Below, piece by piece: positions 42,601 through 55,000 of a stretch of 64,000 nt of DNA (positions are counted from its first letter, which is position 1; each line of letters starts with the position of its first letter). Below the pieces are notes generated by a model. The model saw only the letters and a list, made by a program, of their open reading frames with translations. It made no database searches and had not been told where the DNA came from. This DNA comes from Wuchereria bancrofti (Eukaryota > Nematoda > Chromadorea > Rhabditida > Onchocercidae). The stretch spans positions 9,538,797-9,602,796 of the forward strand of contig SSBO01000003.1 of NCBI GenBank assembly GCA_005281725.1, written 5' to 3'. Made by a program: the position numbers and the translations under genes.

Positions 42601-45600
42601 CTTTTTTATCCTTTTTTCTCAAAAAAAAAGGTCAAAAAAGGGTTAAAATTATAGGAATTGATTTACTGATACAAATTTTAGAAAATGAAATTTAAATAAA
42701 GTAAATTTTTAGGAATGATCAATTCAACACTTAATTGAATGTTTTATTATTATAAGATGAGAAATTGATTTCATTTAATCTATTCATTAATCATAGCTAA
42801 TTAATTACTGGGCAAATAATTATAGTAATAAAAATTTTCAATTAAAAAAAAGATTAAAAAATTTTAAATCAATTTCAAAGAAAAAAAAAATCACAAACAT
42901 ATTCTTACCCATTTCAGATATATTTATATGAAATAATTAATGGATCGGATTCAAAATTAAATGTACAATTGTCATCAAATTTTAATTGTTCCGTTTCGTC
43001 TGTTGTTGTTTATCAAAAGAATGTTTGTTGTATCGAAGATGACAAAATTAGAATTAGAACATTTCAGGTTATATCTTATCATAACAATATTTTTTCTTTA
43101 TTTATTTTTTAAATTTTATAAAATTTTTAAATTCTTTAAAATTTTTTGTAAATTTTGAATTTTTAATTTAATTTTTGTACAACGCATATCAGGAATAAAA
43201 TAATTGCTAAATATTTTCATAGAAAATATCAATAAATTCTAAAAAAATATTATTTGTTAAAAATTTAGGGTACTGTTAAACAAGTAATATCGTTACCCGA
43301 AATTGAAGGTAATCCAATAATGATAGATATTAATAATAATTGGATATGTATTGCTAGTAATAATGGATTTATACGTATTTATGATTTATCTGCAAGGTAT
43401 AAAAATTTTAATAAAATTAATTTAAATCTATTTATGTCTTTCCTGTTCTTTTTTTTCATTGTTTCAATTAATTTCTTTTTTTTTGCTTTTAATTCAGTAA
43501 TTTAATTTAGTATTTTATTTTGTGCTTAATTTGCTAATTTAATTCAATAATTTATTTTGTTTTTAATTCATTAATTGATATTGTTGTAGAGAAGCACGTC
43601 AGCAATATCATTCGAAAGATATTTCAAAAATGGTTCAAGATTTCAAATATTTTTTGCATATTAAACTTAACAAAATGGGTAATCGTGTTAGCTTCACATA
43701 TTGCATCGATGATAACAAAAATGTATGAGCTAAATTAGTAATAAATCAGTGTAACAATTATGCTATTTATTTGTTAATAATATTCAATGATTAAATTTAA
43801 AATTGAAAAATAGTTCGAATAATTAGTAAAGATAATTAGATAAAATGAGTAAGAATTAAAATTTCATTCAATTAAAATTTTTTAATAATGAAAATTATCT
43901 TTTTTGTGATAGTAATTATATGCTACGTTAGTGTTTTGTATGATGAAGTATTCAAATTTTATGATTAACTTTAAAAAATTAAAAATTTTTATTTTTCAGA
44001 TTTATCCAGGTATTATGGTTTGGGATGCTGATTCAGATGTAATTTCAAATTTTAATTTTTTAACCGGCATGACTGATCAGCAACAATATGAAGCAAATGC
44101 TAATGCTTCTTCATTTAATGCTAGCAAACGACCAAATACTGCTGTTGCACGGTTAATAATGTTTAAAATTTATGATAAATAATTATTGTTAATTATTGTA
44201 AAGTTGAAATTTTCAACTGTTAGCTAAAATCAATTTTTCAGTAAAATTGAAAAAGAACAAATACGATATCGTCTTCCGGATTATTTACCCGGTTTTCATT
44301 GCTGGGACGGTAATGATTCACGTTATTTGATATGTGAAGCAAATCATCACAAACCAAATGCAGTATGTAATTTTTTATTATTGATAAGGATGCTTATGTT
44401 ATCAATAAGAATGCTTGTGTTATCAATAGGAATAATGTTATTATAATATCAATAAGAATATTTGTGTTATCAATAAGAATAATGTTAGTATATTGTCAAT
44501 AAGAATAATTATATTATCAATAAGAATAATTATGTTATCAATAAGAATAATCCTGTTATCAATAAGAATAATGTTATTATGTTGTCAGTAAGAATAATCA
44601 CTCTATTAATAAGAATAATCATGTTATCAGTTGGAATAATAAGATCTACTTTAATAGAATTGAGATGAATAAGGCTTATTACTGATAAGTCAACATCGCA
44701 ACTATCAAAAATTTCATTTATATTAGATTATCTGGAAAATTTTATCAAAATCTTTCTGCTTGCTTTTTCTAACTATCTCTTTCTCTCTCTGAATTTGATC
44801 AAATAATAATACATTTCAACTAATTTCTTCGTAGCTTTTTAATCATTCATTTTGTATTAATAGTATTTTTTTGATTTTTAGTTAGTCATTTTCATTTTAT
44901 GATAAAATTTTACTCAAAATATTTCCAATTTTTTTTTAAGGGACCAAATTATTTATTATCAATATTTGTAACATCAGAAGATGGCTTACATATGCAAGAT
45001 TTACAATTGAAATCTAGAAATTCTGAAATTTTACTCGGTTGCACAGTACCATATATTTACTTTGTCCGCTCGGTTAGCTTTCGTTTTATTCCATTGTAAA
45101 TAAATAGTATTCTTATCATCTTATAACTAACTTTTAAAATAAATTATGTAAATTATTCCCTTTTATGTTAACCGCCTTCAATAATTGACATCAAATAATT
45201 CAAGGATAATGATGAAAATGATAATATTAGCAATAATGAAATGAATATTGGAAATTTACTATTGCGTCAAATTTTTCGCCAATTTATTGGACTTGAAAAT
45301 TCTGATCAAACAACGAAAGAAGTTTGTTATTGAATTTGAATTTGTAAAAAATTTCAAATGTTCATCAAAAATAAGATTATCATTCTAATTACAATTTAAA
45401 AAAAAAAGGAAAAAAGTTTGAAATTTTATAAATCATAAAAATGTATATTACTATAGGCAATGATGAATTTCTCATATTATATGACAGTTGATAAAATGGA
45501 TGAAGCATTTAAAGCTATCAAATTTATTAAAAGGTTTGAATTTATTAATTTTTGAATCATTTTTTTTCATTTTTTTTTTTGAATTTTTTTTTAATAATTA

Positions 45601-48600
45601 AAATTTATCAAATTTTAATTAATTATTGATTTATTTTAGTTTTGTTTATTATATATATTTGTAATTTAGTGAAAATGCTTGGGAACATATGGCGCATATG
45701 TGCGTTAAAACGCGGCGTCTTGATATAGCCATGTTATGTCTCGGGAATATGGGACATGCAAGTGGTGCTAGAGCTTTAAAAAAATCTATGAAAAATGGTG
45801 ATCCAATCGAAGTTCAAGTGGCTATCTTAGCCATTCAACTAGGCCTTTTGGTAATTTCAAAATTATAAAACACTAAGCAAAATGAAAAACAAAAACAAAA
45901 AAAATTGTAATTTTATCATTCTGTTAAAATCATGTTCCATTCACAGATTATCAAAAAAGTTTATTAATAAAAACGAAAAATAAAATTTTTTTTAGGATGA
46001 AGCGCAAGCACTTTTTACAAGTTGTGGTCGATACGATTTAGTCAATCGTCTTTTGCAAACACAAAATCGTTGGGATGAAGTTTGTAAAAAAAAATTTGAA
46101 AAAATTTTAAAGAAAAAAATAAAAAGCTACTTTTTTTTTGAATTTGCTTTTGAATTTTGTCTTAAATTTATTTTTGCAATTAGACAAATTTTCATAATTC
46201 ATCATTGCAGGCATTTAAAATTGCGGAAAAGTATGATCGAATACATTTACGTAATACATATTACAATTATGCAAATTATCTCGAATCAATTAATTCCACT
46301 GATGCAGCAATTGAAAAGTGAGATTATTTTAAATTTTAAACTATCAAAATTGCTAATACATTTAAAATAATAATATGTAAAAAATTTTAAATGTTATAAT
46401 TTCAAATGTGATATTTTAGCTATGAAAAATCAGGCACACATTGTTTTGAAGTACCACGAATGCTATTTGATCATCCTAAAATGCTTGAAGCATATGTAAA
46501 GAAAACAAAACATTCGTAAGTTCACGTAAATCATTCGTAAGTTTACGTAATCATAAAAATATTCGCAAGTCATTTATGTATGAATTGATATTCCTGGAAA
46601 AAAAAGTGCGAGAGAGGGAAAATTAATTATTTTGACTTATATAAAAGTGTTATCAGAGAATATCGATCATTTGTCATTATCATTGTTACTGTTAACTTAT
46701 AATGATAAGTCAATTAAATCAATATTACTATCATAGAGGTATACAAAAATGGTGGGCTCAATATATGGAAAGTAAAGGTGATGTAAAATCAGCATATTTA
46801 TATTATCAGTATGCTAAAGATTATTTATCAGTTGTTCGGTTACTTTGCCGTGATAATAATATCGATGAAGTAAGTAATGCAATAAATTTCATTTTTGTCA
46901 AATTTTAATTAGATTTAAATGAAAATCATTAGTTGGCATTAAAATTGTAAGTTAAATTTCAAACTTTATTTTCAGATAAATTATAAAATCACAAAGTTAT
47001 TGGAATTTATTTTAAATGTTCGGCAAATTTTTTTCGCAATTAAGCTTACCTTCGAATAAATGATACCTTTTTTTTTTAAATGATATCTCTTTCATATATT
47101 TTATATCTGTCATCTTTATATCTTTTACTTTTTTCATATTTTTTTTTTATCTTTTAAATTTTACAAATTACTTTTAGGCAATTGAAATAGCAAATAGTAG
47201 TGGTGATAAGGCAGCTTGCTATCATTTAGGACAATATTTTGAAGCACATAGTGATCCAAATATGGCGGTAATGTTCTTCACGAAAGCGCATGCATGCAGC
47301 AATGCATTACGCCTTGCTAAAGTATTTTATTAATTTACAATTTACAGTATATTAAATAAATTATACATTAAGTTTTAAACAAAGTCAAGTAAGTTTCAAA
47401 TAAAGTTAAGTAATAATTGAAGTAAATTAGCATTAGCAATCAATGTGATTGTAATATTTTAACTATTTTTCTAATGCATTTATCAATAAAAAGGATTAAA
47501 TTAGATTTTGTTGAATTAGATTAAATTCAAATTAAACAAAAAAAAAAATAATTAATTTCCATGTAATATTGTGCAGGAGAATAATATGACGGATAAAATT
47601 GCTAATCTAGCATTAATGGCTGGTGGAAATGAATTAGTTGAAGCAGCACAATACTATGAAAATATACCTGGACAAACTGATAAAGCTGTCATGTTATATC
47701 ATAAGGTAAATTAGAATTAAATAAATAATTTTTAAAAAAAAAGCAAAATTTTAATTTGATTTTAAAAACTAACAATTAGCACTTCAAAATTTTTCAATCT
47801 ACTTATATCACTAATCTAATTTTCCTCATTATTATAAAATTTTTGGAAGAAAAAAAGCGAAAAGGTCATGCAAAAGGTTATGCATTTTTTTTTTAGGCTG
47901 GTATGATTAGTCGAGCACTTGACCTGGCATTTCGTACTGAGCAATTTAGTGCATTAGATTTGATTACTAATGAGCTAAATGAAAATTCGGATCCACGAAT
48001 ACTCGAACGAGCTGCGGAATTTTTCAAAAATAATCAACAATATAATAAAGCAGTTCAACTTTTAGCTTATTCCAAGAAGGTACATATATATAAGTTAATG
48101 TGTATAAGTTAATATCAATTCTAAGTAATTTCTGAATTTTTAAATTAATTTAATTTATATTTTTTGAAATGCTAATAGATTAATTCAATTTTGAAAAAAA
48201 AAAGAAGCAAAGAAAATTAATCATTTTGTTAGTATTTCGAAGCAGTTGATCTATGCAAACAGAAAAATGTTCCAATGAGTGAAGCATTAGCCGAAGCATT
48301 AACACCTTCGAAAGGTAATAATTTAATTTAATTATAGTTATGTAATTGTAGTCGTTGGCTAATTATGAAAAATCTAATTGTAGTGCTAATTGATTTCAGG
48401 TAATTAAATAAAATTTTATGATAATTTTTGAAATTTTAAAACTAGAATAATTTGATTTAATTATAATTATGTAATTGTAATCTTTGGCTAATTATGAAGA
48501 ATTTAATTGAGATATTAACTGATTTTAGATAATCTGATAAGATTTTATGATAAATTTTGAAATTTTAAAATTGAAAGAAGTGTTATTTTGTATAAATTAA

Positions 48601-50807
48601 GAAAATTATAATAGTTGGGACACAAAAGAAAAAAATTTGTCCTATTTTTAATTAATTCATATAATTTAGGCGAAATAAAGGATGAAGCTAGTCGGAAAAA
48701 GCTTCTCGAATTAATAGCCGAATGTTGCGTACAACAACAAAATTATCATTTTGCAGCAAAAAAATACACTCAAGCTGGAAATAAATTAGATGTGAATTTG
48801 TTTTTTTTTTAAATTTATTTCGAAAAAAATAAAATAATATTAATTGGTATTATATTATCATAATATGTCTTTTATTTATTGTTATTTTTATTATTAACAT
48901 TTCAAATTCTATTCTATATAGTATGTACTATTTGATAAAAACTATAGTAAAACTTTCTGTAATTTAAAACAGTGGTATAAATTTTGTCTAATGTTATAGC
49001 ATATTCAAAGATGAAAGTTCATTTTAAATTTACTGAAATTTTTTTGAATTTGAATTTTAGTTAAATATTTGAAATTAAAAATCTAATTCTAGTTGGTAGA
49101 TTAAATAACTTTTTAACTTGCATTAATTGAACTCAAATTATTTCATCAATTGCATTTTATAGGCTATGCGATCATTAGTGAAATCAGGTGACACTGGAAG
49201 AATTGTATTTTTTGCAAATGCTGCAAAAAAAAACGAAATTTATATTTTAGCAGCAAATTATTTGCAAACATTGAATTGGAAAGAAGATTGTGATTTAATG
49301 AAACAAATTGAATTATTTTACAATAAAGCTAATGCATATGAACATTTAGCAAGCTTCTATGAAGCATGTGCTCAGGTATTTATTTGCCTATTTACCTGTT
49401 CTTTAAATTACGTTTAAAATATTGTATATGAAAAAATTTAGATTTACCTACTCTAGATTAAGACTTTTTTAATTTAAATTAAATTTTTAAGACTGTTTTT
49501 TTCTTTTTGTGGAGGACAATGAATAGAAAATTTCTTATAATAAAACATAAATTGGTCAAAGTATGGTGCAAATATAATGATAACAAATATTTGAGAAGTT
49601 TGATTTATAAATTTAACTTTTATAACTATACTTTTCATAAAGTAAAGAATAGACTAATGTCAAAAATAATAAGAGTGATATGATGACAATATTTGAAATG
49701 TTATCTTTGAAATTATTTAGATTAAATTTAAACGAATTGCCAAGAAAAAATATATATGTAAAGTTAATCTTACTAAAAAATACAATAACAAAAAAATGTG
49801 CTTTTCTTGATTTAGTAGTTTTTTTTCAATATTAGAAATTTTGGAATGGAGAAGGTTATTGTTTTTTTTATTTAAATATTAAGTATGATTTTTGGTTTTG
49901 GTTGTATTAAGATAATATTACTATTACTTATTTCTAGTTTATTAAAATTATATTACTTATTTTTAGTTTATTAAGATAATATTGCTTACTTTTAATTTAT
50001 CACATAGCTTCTGAGAATGAAGAGAAGATATGAATTATGCGGAATATTTAAGGGAAAATCAATTAATTTTAATTTCAGGTTGAAATTGATGATTATCGTG
50101 ATTATAATAAAGCAGCTGATGCACTTAATGAAGCATTACATTGTATTGCAAAAGCATTACAAAACAATCCTAAAAATCAGGAATATTTAATGGAAAAACA
50201 AACTGAATTATATCAGACTATTGGAAATATTAAAGAATTCATTCAAATTAGAACGTAAAAAATTTTAGAATTTTTTTCTCAAAATTATTTAAAAACTCTG
50301 TTTTTAAATTAATCTTTCGTTTACAAAATATTGAAAAATTTACATTTTTTCAGTATTTATGAATTGGATCCAATTGATGCAATTCGACAGTTAGAAGCAT
50401 TTGCAGATGATAAACAAGCTTGTAAGAATATACGACTTGGTGACATCTATGCTGTGATGATTGCATACAATGTTCACAAGGCAAACTACAAAAAAGTTCA
50501 TATTTAGAATTTCAAAAAAAAAAAATTAGACAAACATTCGTTTTTTTTTAATTAATTAAAAAAAGGAGGATGGAATTTTGTAAATTTCTAGGCTTATTCA
50601 CTGGTACAGCAATTGAAAGATCGTGAACCAAGCATTGAGCTAAATCGTTATGTCAACAAGGAAATACAAGATATCATTTGTGAAAAATTGGAATTATCAT
50701 CTTTCATCACTGATGACAAAAATTTATCAGAATGTGGTAATGATCAACAATTTGCTAATGATGAAGAAGTGGATTATAGCTATGCAATGAAACGAAATTT
50801 TCAATAA
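36609..50807 (+). CDS. che-11: Intraflagellar transport protein IFT140 (CHE-11 orthologue)
   Basis: Complete gene, 34 exons, 1464 residues (human IFT140 has 1462). It is a core subunit of IFT complex A, which drives retrograde transport in cilia. Residues 1 to about 600 are WD40 propellers ([34 protein letters not shown]). From about 770 a TPR-like solenoid follows: [66 protein letters not shown]. Exons: 36609-36779, 38522-38660, 38898-38989, 39196-39308, 39839-39914, 40171-40266, 40421-40546, 40769-40857, 41301-41407, 41620-41738, 41827-41934, 42352-42492, 42918-43067, 43269-43396, 43590-43722, 44000-44151, 44242-44362, 44941-45072, 45205-45321, 45457-45533, 45670-45850, 45996-46079, 46211-46317, 46420-46515, 46737-46869, 47178-47321, 47577-47705, 47897-48079, 48233-48314, 48670-48791, 49163-49375, 50079-50254, 50354-50495, 50592-50807. 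The stop lies inside an AATAAA (50803-50808). Confidence 0.97.
36721..36894 (+). repeat. 83-bp direct duplication covering the end of IFT140 exon 1
   Basis: The 83 bases starting ttgctataacaacatatcgc at 36721 recur identically from 36812, a period of 91. The copy includes the last 59 exon bases and the GTAAGT donor, so intron 1 contains a second potential donor. Confidence 0.85.
37615..38515 (+). repeat. Tandem array of about 140-226-bp units in IFT140 intron 1
   Basis: Five diverged units begin near 37626, 37796, 38023, 38247 and 38387. Each carries 'gcatatgctaat.tacaaat', a 'ttactatttag' block and a tail of ttaattaattaatga iterations. The middle three share 'aggataatattattgctt' and mostly 'aagggagaatataatgtgc'. 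Confidence 0.8.
39316..39545 (+). repeat. 39-bp minisatellite, six copies, IFT140 intron 4
   Basis: The unit ttactaggatatactttaat plus a variable 'agtgataaaagattagaa' tail repeats six times with point changes. Since 39 is divisible by three, the array stays open in one frame on each strand. The resulting translation ([13 protein letters not shown] repeats) is a by-product, because the array starts just inside a confirmed intron. Confidence 0.9.
44388..44640 (+). repeat. Tandem 'ttatcaataagaataatg' repeat, IFT140 intron 17
   Basis: About ten short diverged units of 20-27 bp of the form tatcaataagaataatgtta occupy half of the intron between exons ending 44362 and starting 44941. Confidence 0.75.
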
Positions 50808-50863
50808 AATAGCAAACCTATTCGACGATAATTTTGAAATAGCAAAAGAAATTGTTTTTTAAT

Positions 50864-50874
50864 NNNNNNNNNNN
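50864..50874. other. Assembly gap (11 N)
   Basis: Eleven Ns occur 57 bp after the IFT140 stop. Sequence to the right soon becomes less AT-rich, so continuity across this point is not demonstrated. Confidence 0.95.
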
Positions 50875-50940
50875 CTCTGCTAATTCAAAAGAAATCCTCG
50901 AAAAATTAAAAAAAGAAATCAGGAATCATACAAGTTATGC

Positions 50941-50972
50941 CGAAGGTAGGTGTAAATCTACACCTACCTTCG
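50941..50972. repeat. Perfect 14-bp inverted repeat with 4-base loop
   Basis: The arm CGAAGGTAGGTGTA is followed by AATC and the exact reverse complement TACACCTACCTTCG. It is a 32-base hairpin 67 bp from the scaffold gap. It could be a terminator-like structure, a small-RNA stem or a transposon remnant; nothing decides. Confidence 0.85.
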
Positions 50973-51797
50973 ATATTTCACCTCACAATGGTAATTACAA
51001 GACAAGTGCCAATTCTTGATTGAAGTTAAAAATGAATTAAAAACAATACATTATTAAATTGATTAATGTATTATTTCTTATCTTGACAATATAACAGATC
51101 AAAATCAGAAGCGAAGCTTAAATGCTCATAGAAAGCTTCAAAAATTATTCAATGCTACCAAAAAAAAGCTTAAATATAGAAATTAGTCTAACAGGCAAAA
51201 AAAAAAACAATAAATGCAACTCCTTATTATAAGTTAAAAAATACAAAATTAAATATATTAAAAATTGGTACCCAATATATACATCAAATTAGATGAAAAA
51301 ATTTAACACGGTCAATCAACAATTAAAGAAAAATAAAAATTTTTAACAAAAAGCTTTAAAAAAACGAACAAAGTAATATAAACTGTAAAAAAATAAACAA
51401 CTATAATGAGTGATTTAAAAACAAAAAATTAAAAGCCATTAGAAAAAACTAACAAATCATTAGAAACAATAAACTACTAAAAATATTACTTGAATAAAGA
51501 ATAAACAAAATAGCAATAAATACTTAGTTCAAGTTAGTCGCCCCACAGGGCTAATAATGAAAACAAAAGAAAAAACTTAACAACTGAATTCGATGCTACG
51601 TCAAGTAAGGTCAATCTGAAATTCTTGATTGCAGAAAAAAATTTTTCACAACTTTTTTGGTTTTGAGTACGTCATTATAAACATTGAATGATATCTGCAG
51701 GAGTAAAATAGCTACAAAATTCCTAAATTGCCTTATTTCCTTTTCTCACACATTTTCGAATTCAGTTGTTTTCACATTCAATTTATTTTAAAAGAAA

Positions 51798-51928
51798 AAA
51801 AAATTTTTTTTTGTTTTTTTGATTTTTTGTTTTTTTTTTTTATTTTTCTTTTTTTTCTTTAATTTTTTTGGTTTTTTTATTTTTATTTTTTTTTTTTTGT
51901 TTTTTCATTTCATTTTTTTTTTTTTTTT

Positions 51929-51970
<42 letters not shown>

Positions 51971-51998
51971 GTTTTTTTTTTTTTTTTTATTTTTTGAA
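51798..51998. repeat. About 200-bp T-rich (A-rich on minus strand) tract
   Basis: The tract is almost exclusively T, with single interruptions. On the minus strand it is an A-rich stretch directly after the 3' end of the zinc-finger gene. Run lengths here are likely unreliable in any assembly. Confidence 0.85.
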
Positions 51999-52002
51999 TT
52001 TA

Positions 52003-55000
52003 CTAACCTTCTTGGACGCAGTTCACTGGAAGAGGATGGAGGACTGGAACAGGCATCGACAAGTTGGCCGCATGGGGAGGGCCGGATGATATCACTGGCC
52101 TGGAAAAAAAAATTTACTGATTAAAAAATTAGAAAAACTACGAGATCCACTTTATGATTTTTTTTTTTACAATCATTCGAATTTTTCTTCATTCTTAAAT
52201 TTTACTTCTATATATTAATTTATTACCTGGAATGAAGAGGTGATGCGCATCCTCTTCTCTCCCCACAAGATCCAATCTACGGCGCTTTACTTGCCTTTCG
52301 CTTATTACGGCCGGACATGCCCTCGGGCACCAATCGAGGGCATGAAGTTCCATAGCAGCTATTCGCTGCTCGGCCGTAAATCCGGGTGGCAGCAGGAGGT
52401 TATGACCACACCGGGCGCAGAAACCTAGAATATGCATAATTAGTGAACTGAGTTTACTAGCTTTCAGATGAATCAGATATATTTTCAAAAACTAATTGAA
52501 AATTTCGTTTCGAAATGTACTTACCGTCCTGTTTGTGCATCCTCGAAGCGTGGATGCGCCACCCTTTTAATGTCCCGAACTGCCTGTTGCAGATACCACA
52601 CACTGAAAATAGAAGTGATAAGAAAATATTGATGCACAAATTGCTTATCAAAGCACCGATATAGAAATTTTGCCACCGTCTTGATTTATTATAACGAGTG
52701 AAATTTTATGACTTCACTCATAAATATGATTTGATCAGTAAAGGTTCAAAGTATGATTACATTCCTTTGAATATAATCATTTCTGACATTATTAAAGTTA
52801 CAAATTACCGATGCTATTAATTCCTTCTTCTTGAACCACCGTGTATGGTTCTGCCTGCGGCACTTGCAACTCCCTTCGGAGCTGCTCCGGCAGGTCCCCT
52901 AAGTCAGCGGGACGAAATGGTGCCGGTGTTGCCGCAGCCAATACTTCCCGAGTGGCGAGGATCGGGATTTCGATCGTCCTTGTCCTTCTGAAACAAACTT
53001 AAATTTGACATAAATTATTTAACAGGTATTGTTTAATTATTGCTTTTCTATGTATCTGCTGTCTTCCAATTATTGCTTTGCTATACAATTGCTACAAAAA
53101 TTAAAACTTACAGGACGAGTTCACGGACTGATTCAACCCGTTCCTCAGTACCACTTGCCTCCATTGATGCCGCGTGTACCTCAGGTTCTTCATTTTCATT
53201 GCCTTCTTCTGGCAGAGGGGCCCACTCTGCCTCATATGGCCAATTCTCGGCCTCATCATCATTTTCTGGCAGAGGGGCCGACTCTGCCTCTTCTTCATTG
53301 AATGTCGGCTCCTGAGATACCGCATCCTCTTCCATTATTTCTTGGGCATTTCGCCTTTCCAGTTCATCTAATTTCGTTTGAACCACGTCCAAGAAAGTTA
53401 TGAGCGAACGCTCATACTGAAAAGCTACCTTTTGCAGTCATATTTTAAATTTATGGCAGAAGGTTCTGCAACCATTTCTTCATACTGTCATTAATTAGAG
53501 CAAAGAAAAAAAGTGTGAAAGAAAAAAGAAAAATAAAGTAAAAATTACTTGAATTGTTTCATTAACAAATCGCTGTAATGCATCATACATTACAGGTTCC
53601 CTTCTCAAGTATTCAAAAACGGCTTGGATGCCTTCCATGGGAACACTTAGTCTGAAAATTAACAAAATTATCAAATATTCATCCAATACAAAAAAAAAAA
53701 TGCAAAAGTTTCTGTGCATTTTAATTTACTTAAAGTGTAATACTACTCATACCAAATACTAATACCCTTTACTAATCTAATCCCGCTACAAGAAAAAAAA
53801 AATGGCGAAAGTGAACATTCATGGAAGTATTTCCCCATATTCTCTTGCGCCCATGACGATTGCACGCATTTTACTTTATGTGCATAGAGACTGTCCAATC
53901 CTTTTGTTTTTTACAGAGATATCATTTGCTCTCTCTTTCTAATCTCTGATATATCTCAATTTGACATGCTCATATTATGTATGTTATCATCTTTCTGTAC
54001 AAAAGAAAAAAATCTACAAGATGACTATATAATATGGGAAGAAAATGAAAGATAGCGTATACACATTTATTTAACTTGTAAACACAGTTAAAATATTGTT
54101 TTCGTTTTTTCTCAGACTAATGACCTACCATCAAATCATTTCTTTTTTGGCACTTATTACTGCAAATAGCAAAAGAGAAAATTCAAAACATCAAAACTCT
54201 ATGTGAGTAAAACCGTTGATATTATCTGATTTAATGGGATAACTTTATTTTTTCATCTAATTGCAATCTGTTTCTCTTCGCTCGTTTTTCTCTTTTTGTA
54301 GCAGAAAATGTTGAAATAAGTTGTTCAATTTTTTCTTCTATCGTTCTTTCATAAATAATTATTTATAGAATTATATGAGAATTATAAGAAATACAAATGC
54401 ATTAAATTATGTTCATGCAAAAGCGCTTTTGCATTTTATAAAAACCACATTTAAATTGTTTTTGAAATAATAGTTAAGAAAACAAGTATGAATACAATAT
54501 TTAGATTTCAGATTAATTAATGCATGCATGTTAAATTCATGAAATATGTCATTCTACATGAATTTTTCTCATTTTTCTTTTCCATAATTTACTAGCAAAA
54601 TGGAAAGGAGAAAAAAAGAAGATAAAATTTCCTATCATTTATAACTTTGACTAAAGTTTAATATCGTGATTCAGGTACTGCTCATATTTCAAATTTATTT
54701 ACGTTGAATTAATTTAGACTCTTTTATATAGTTTACTAATCAATAAAATGGATGATTTTTAATTTCATTAAATAGTTTTTTGACTTTTTCACATTTAGGA
54801 AGCGTTCGAATTTGGATCCCATGAAGAATTTTATTGCTTAGTACTTGTCGTTTAGGTTCATTGATGTGCTAATCGCAAAAGTTTTGAGCAATCTTTTACT
54901 ATCAGGAACAATTAGTCTACTTCCTCTCTATTATCACTGGAACTATCAGTTCTGATTTGCAGTTTATTCTATTTCACTTTACAAGATGATTTATTCCTAT

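Larger units (their letters stand above)
50875..52002. other. Non-coding interval with hairpin and long T-rich tract
   Basis: No exon was recognised. It holds a perfect hairpin at 50941-50972 and, from about 51798 to 51998, a nearly pure T tract with scattered other bases. Open frames over the tract are poly-Phe artefacts. Confidence 0.6.

Noticed and set aside
51819..52124. Phe-rich plus-strand open frames
   Set aside because: They arise from the poly-T tract and from the antisense of zinc-finger gene exons; no codon-like structure.
52525..52602. Full R2-type retrotransposon
   Set aside because: The finger is reminiscent of R2-like proteins, but no reverse transcriptase or endonuclease motif was found in any frame from 50.9 to 57 kb, and the gene is interrupted by normal introns.
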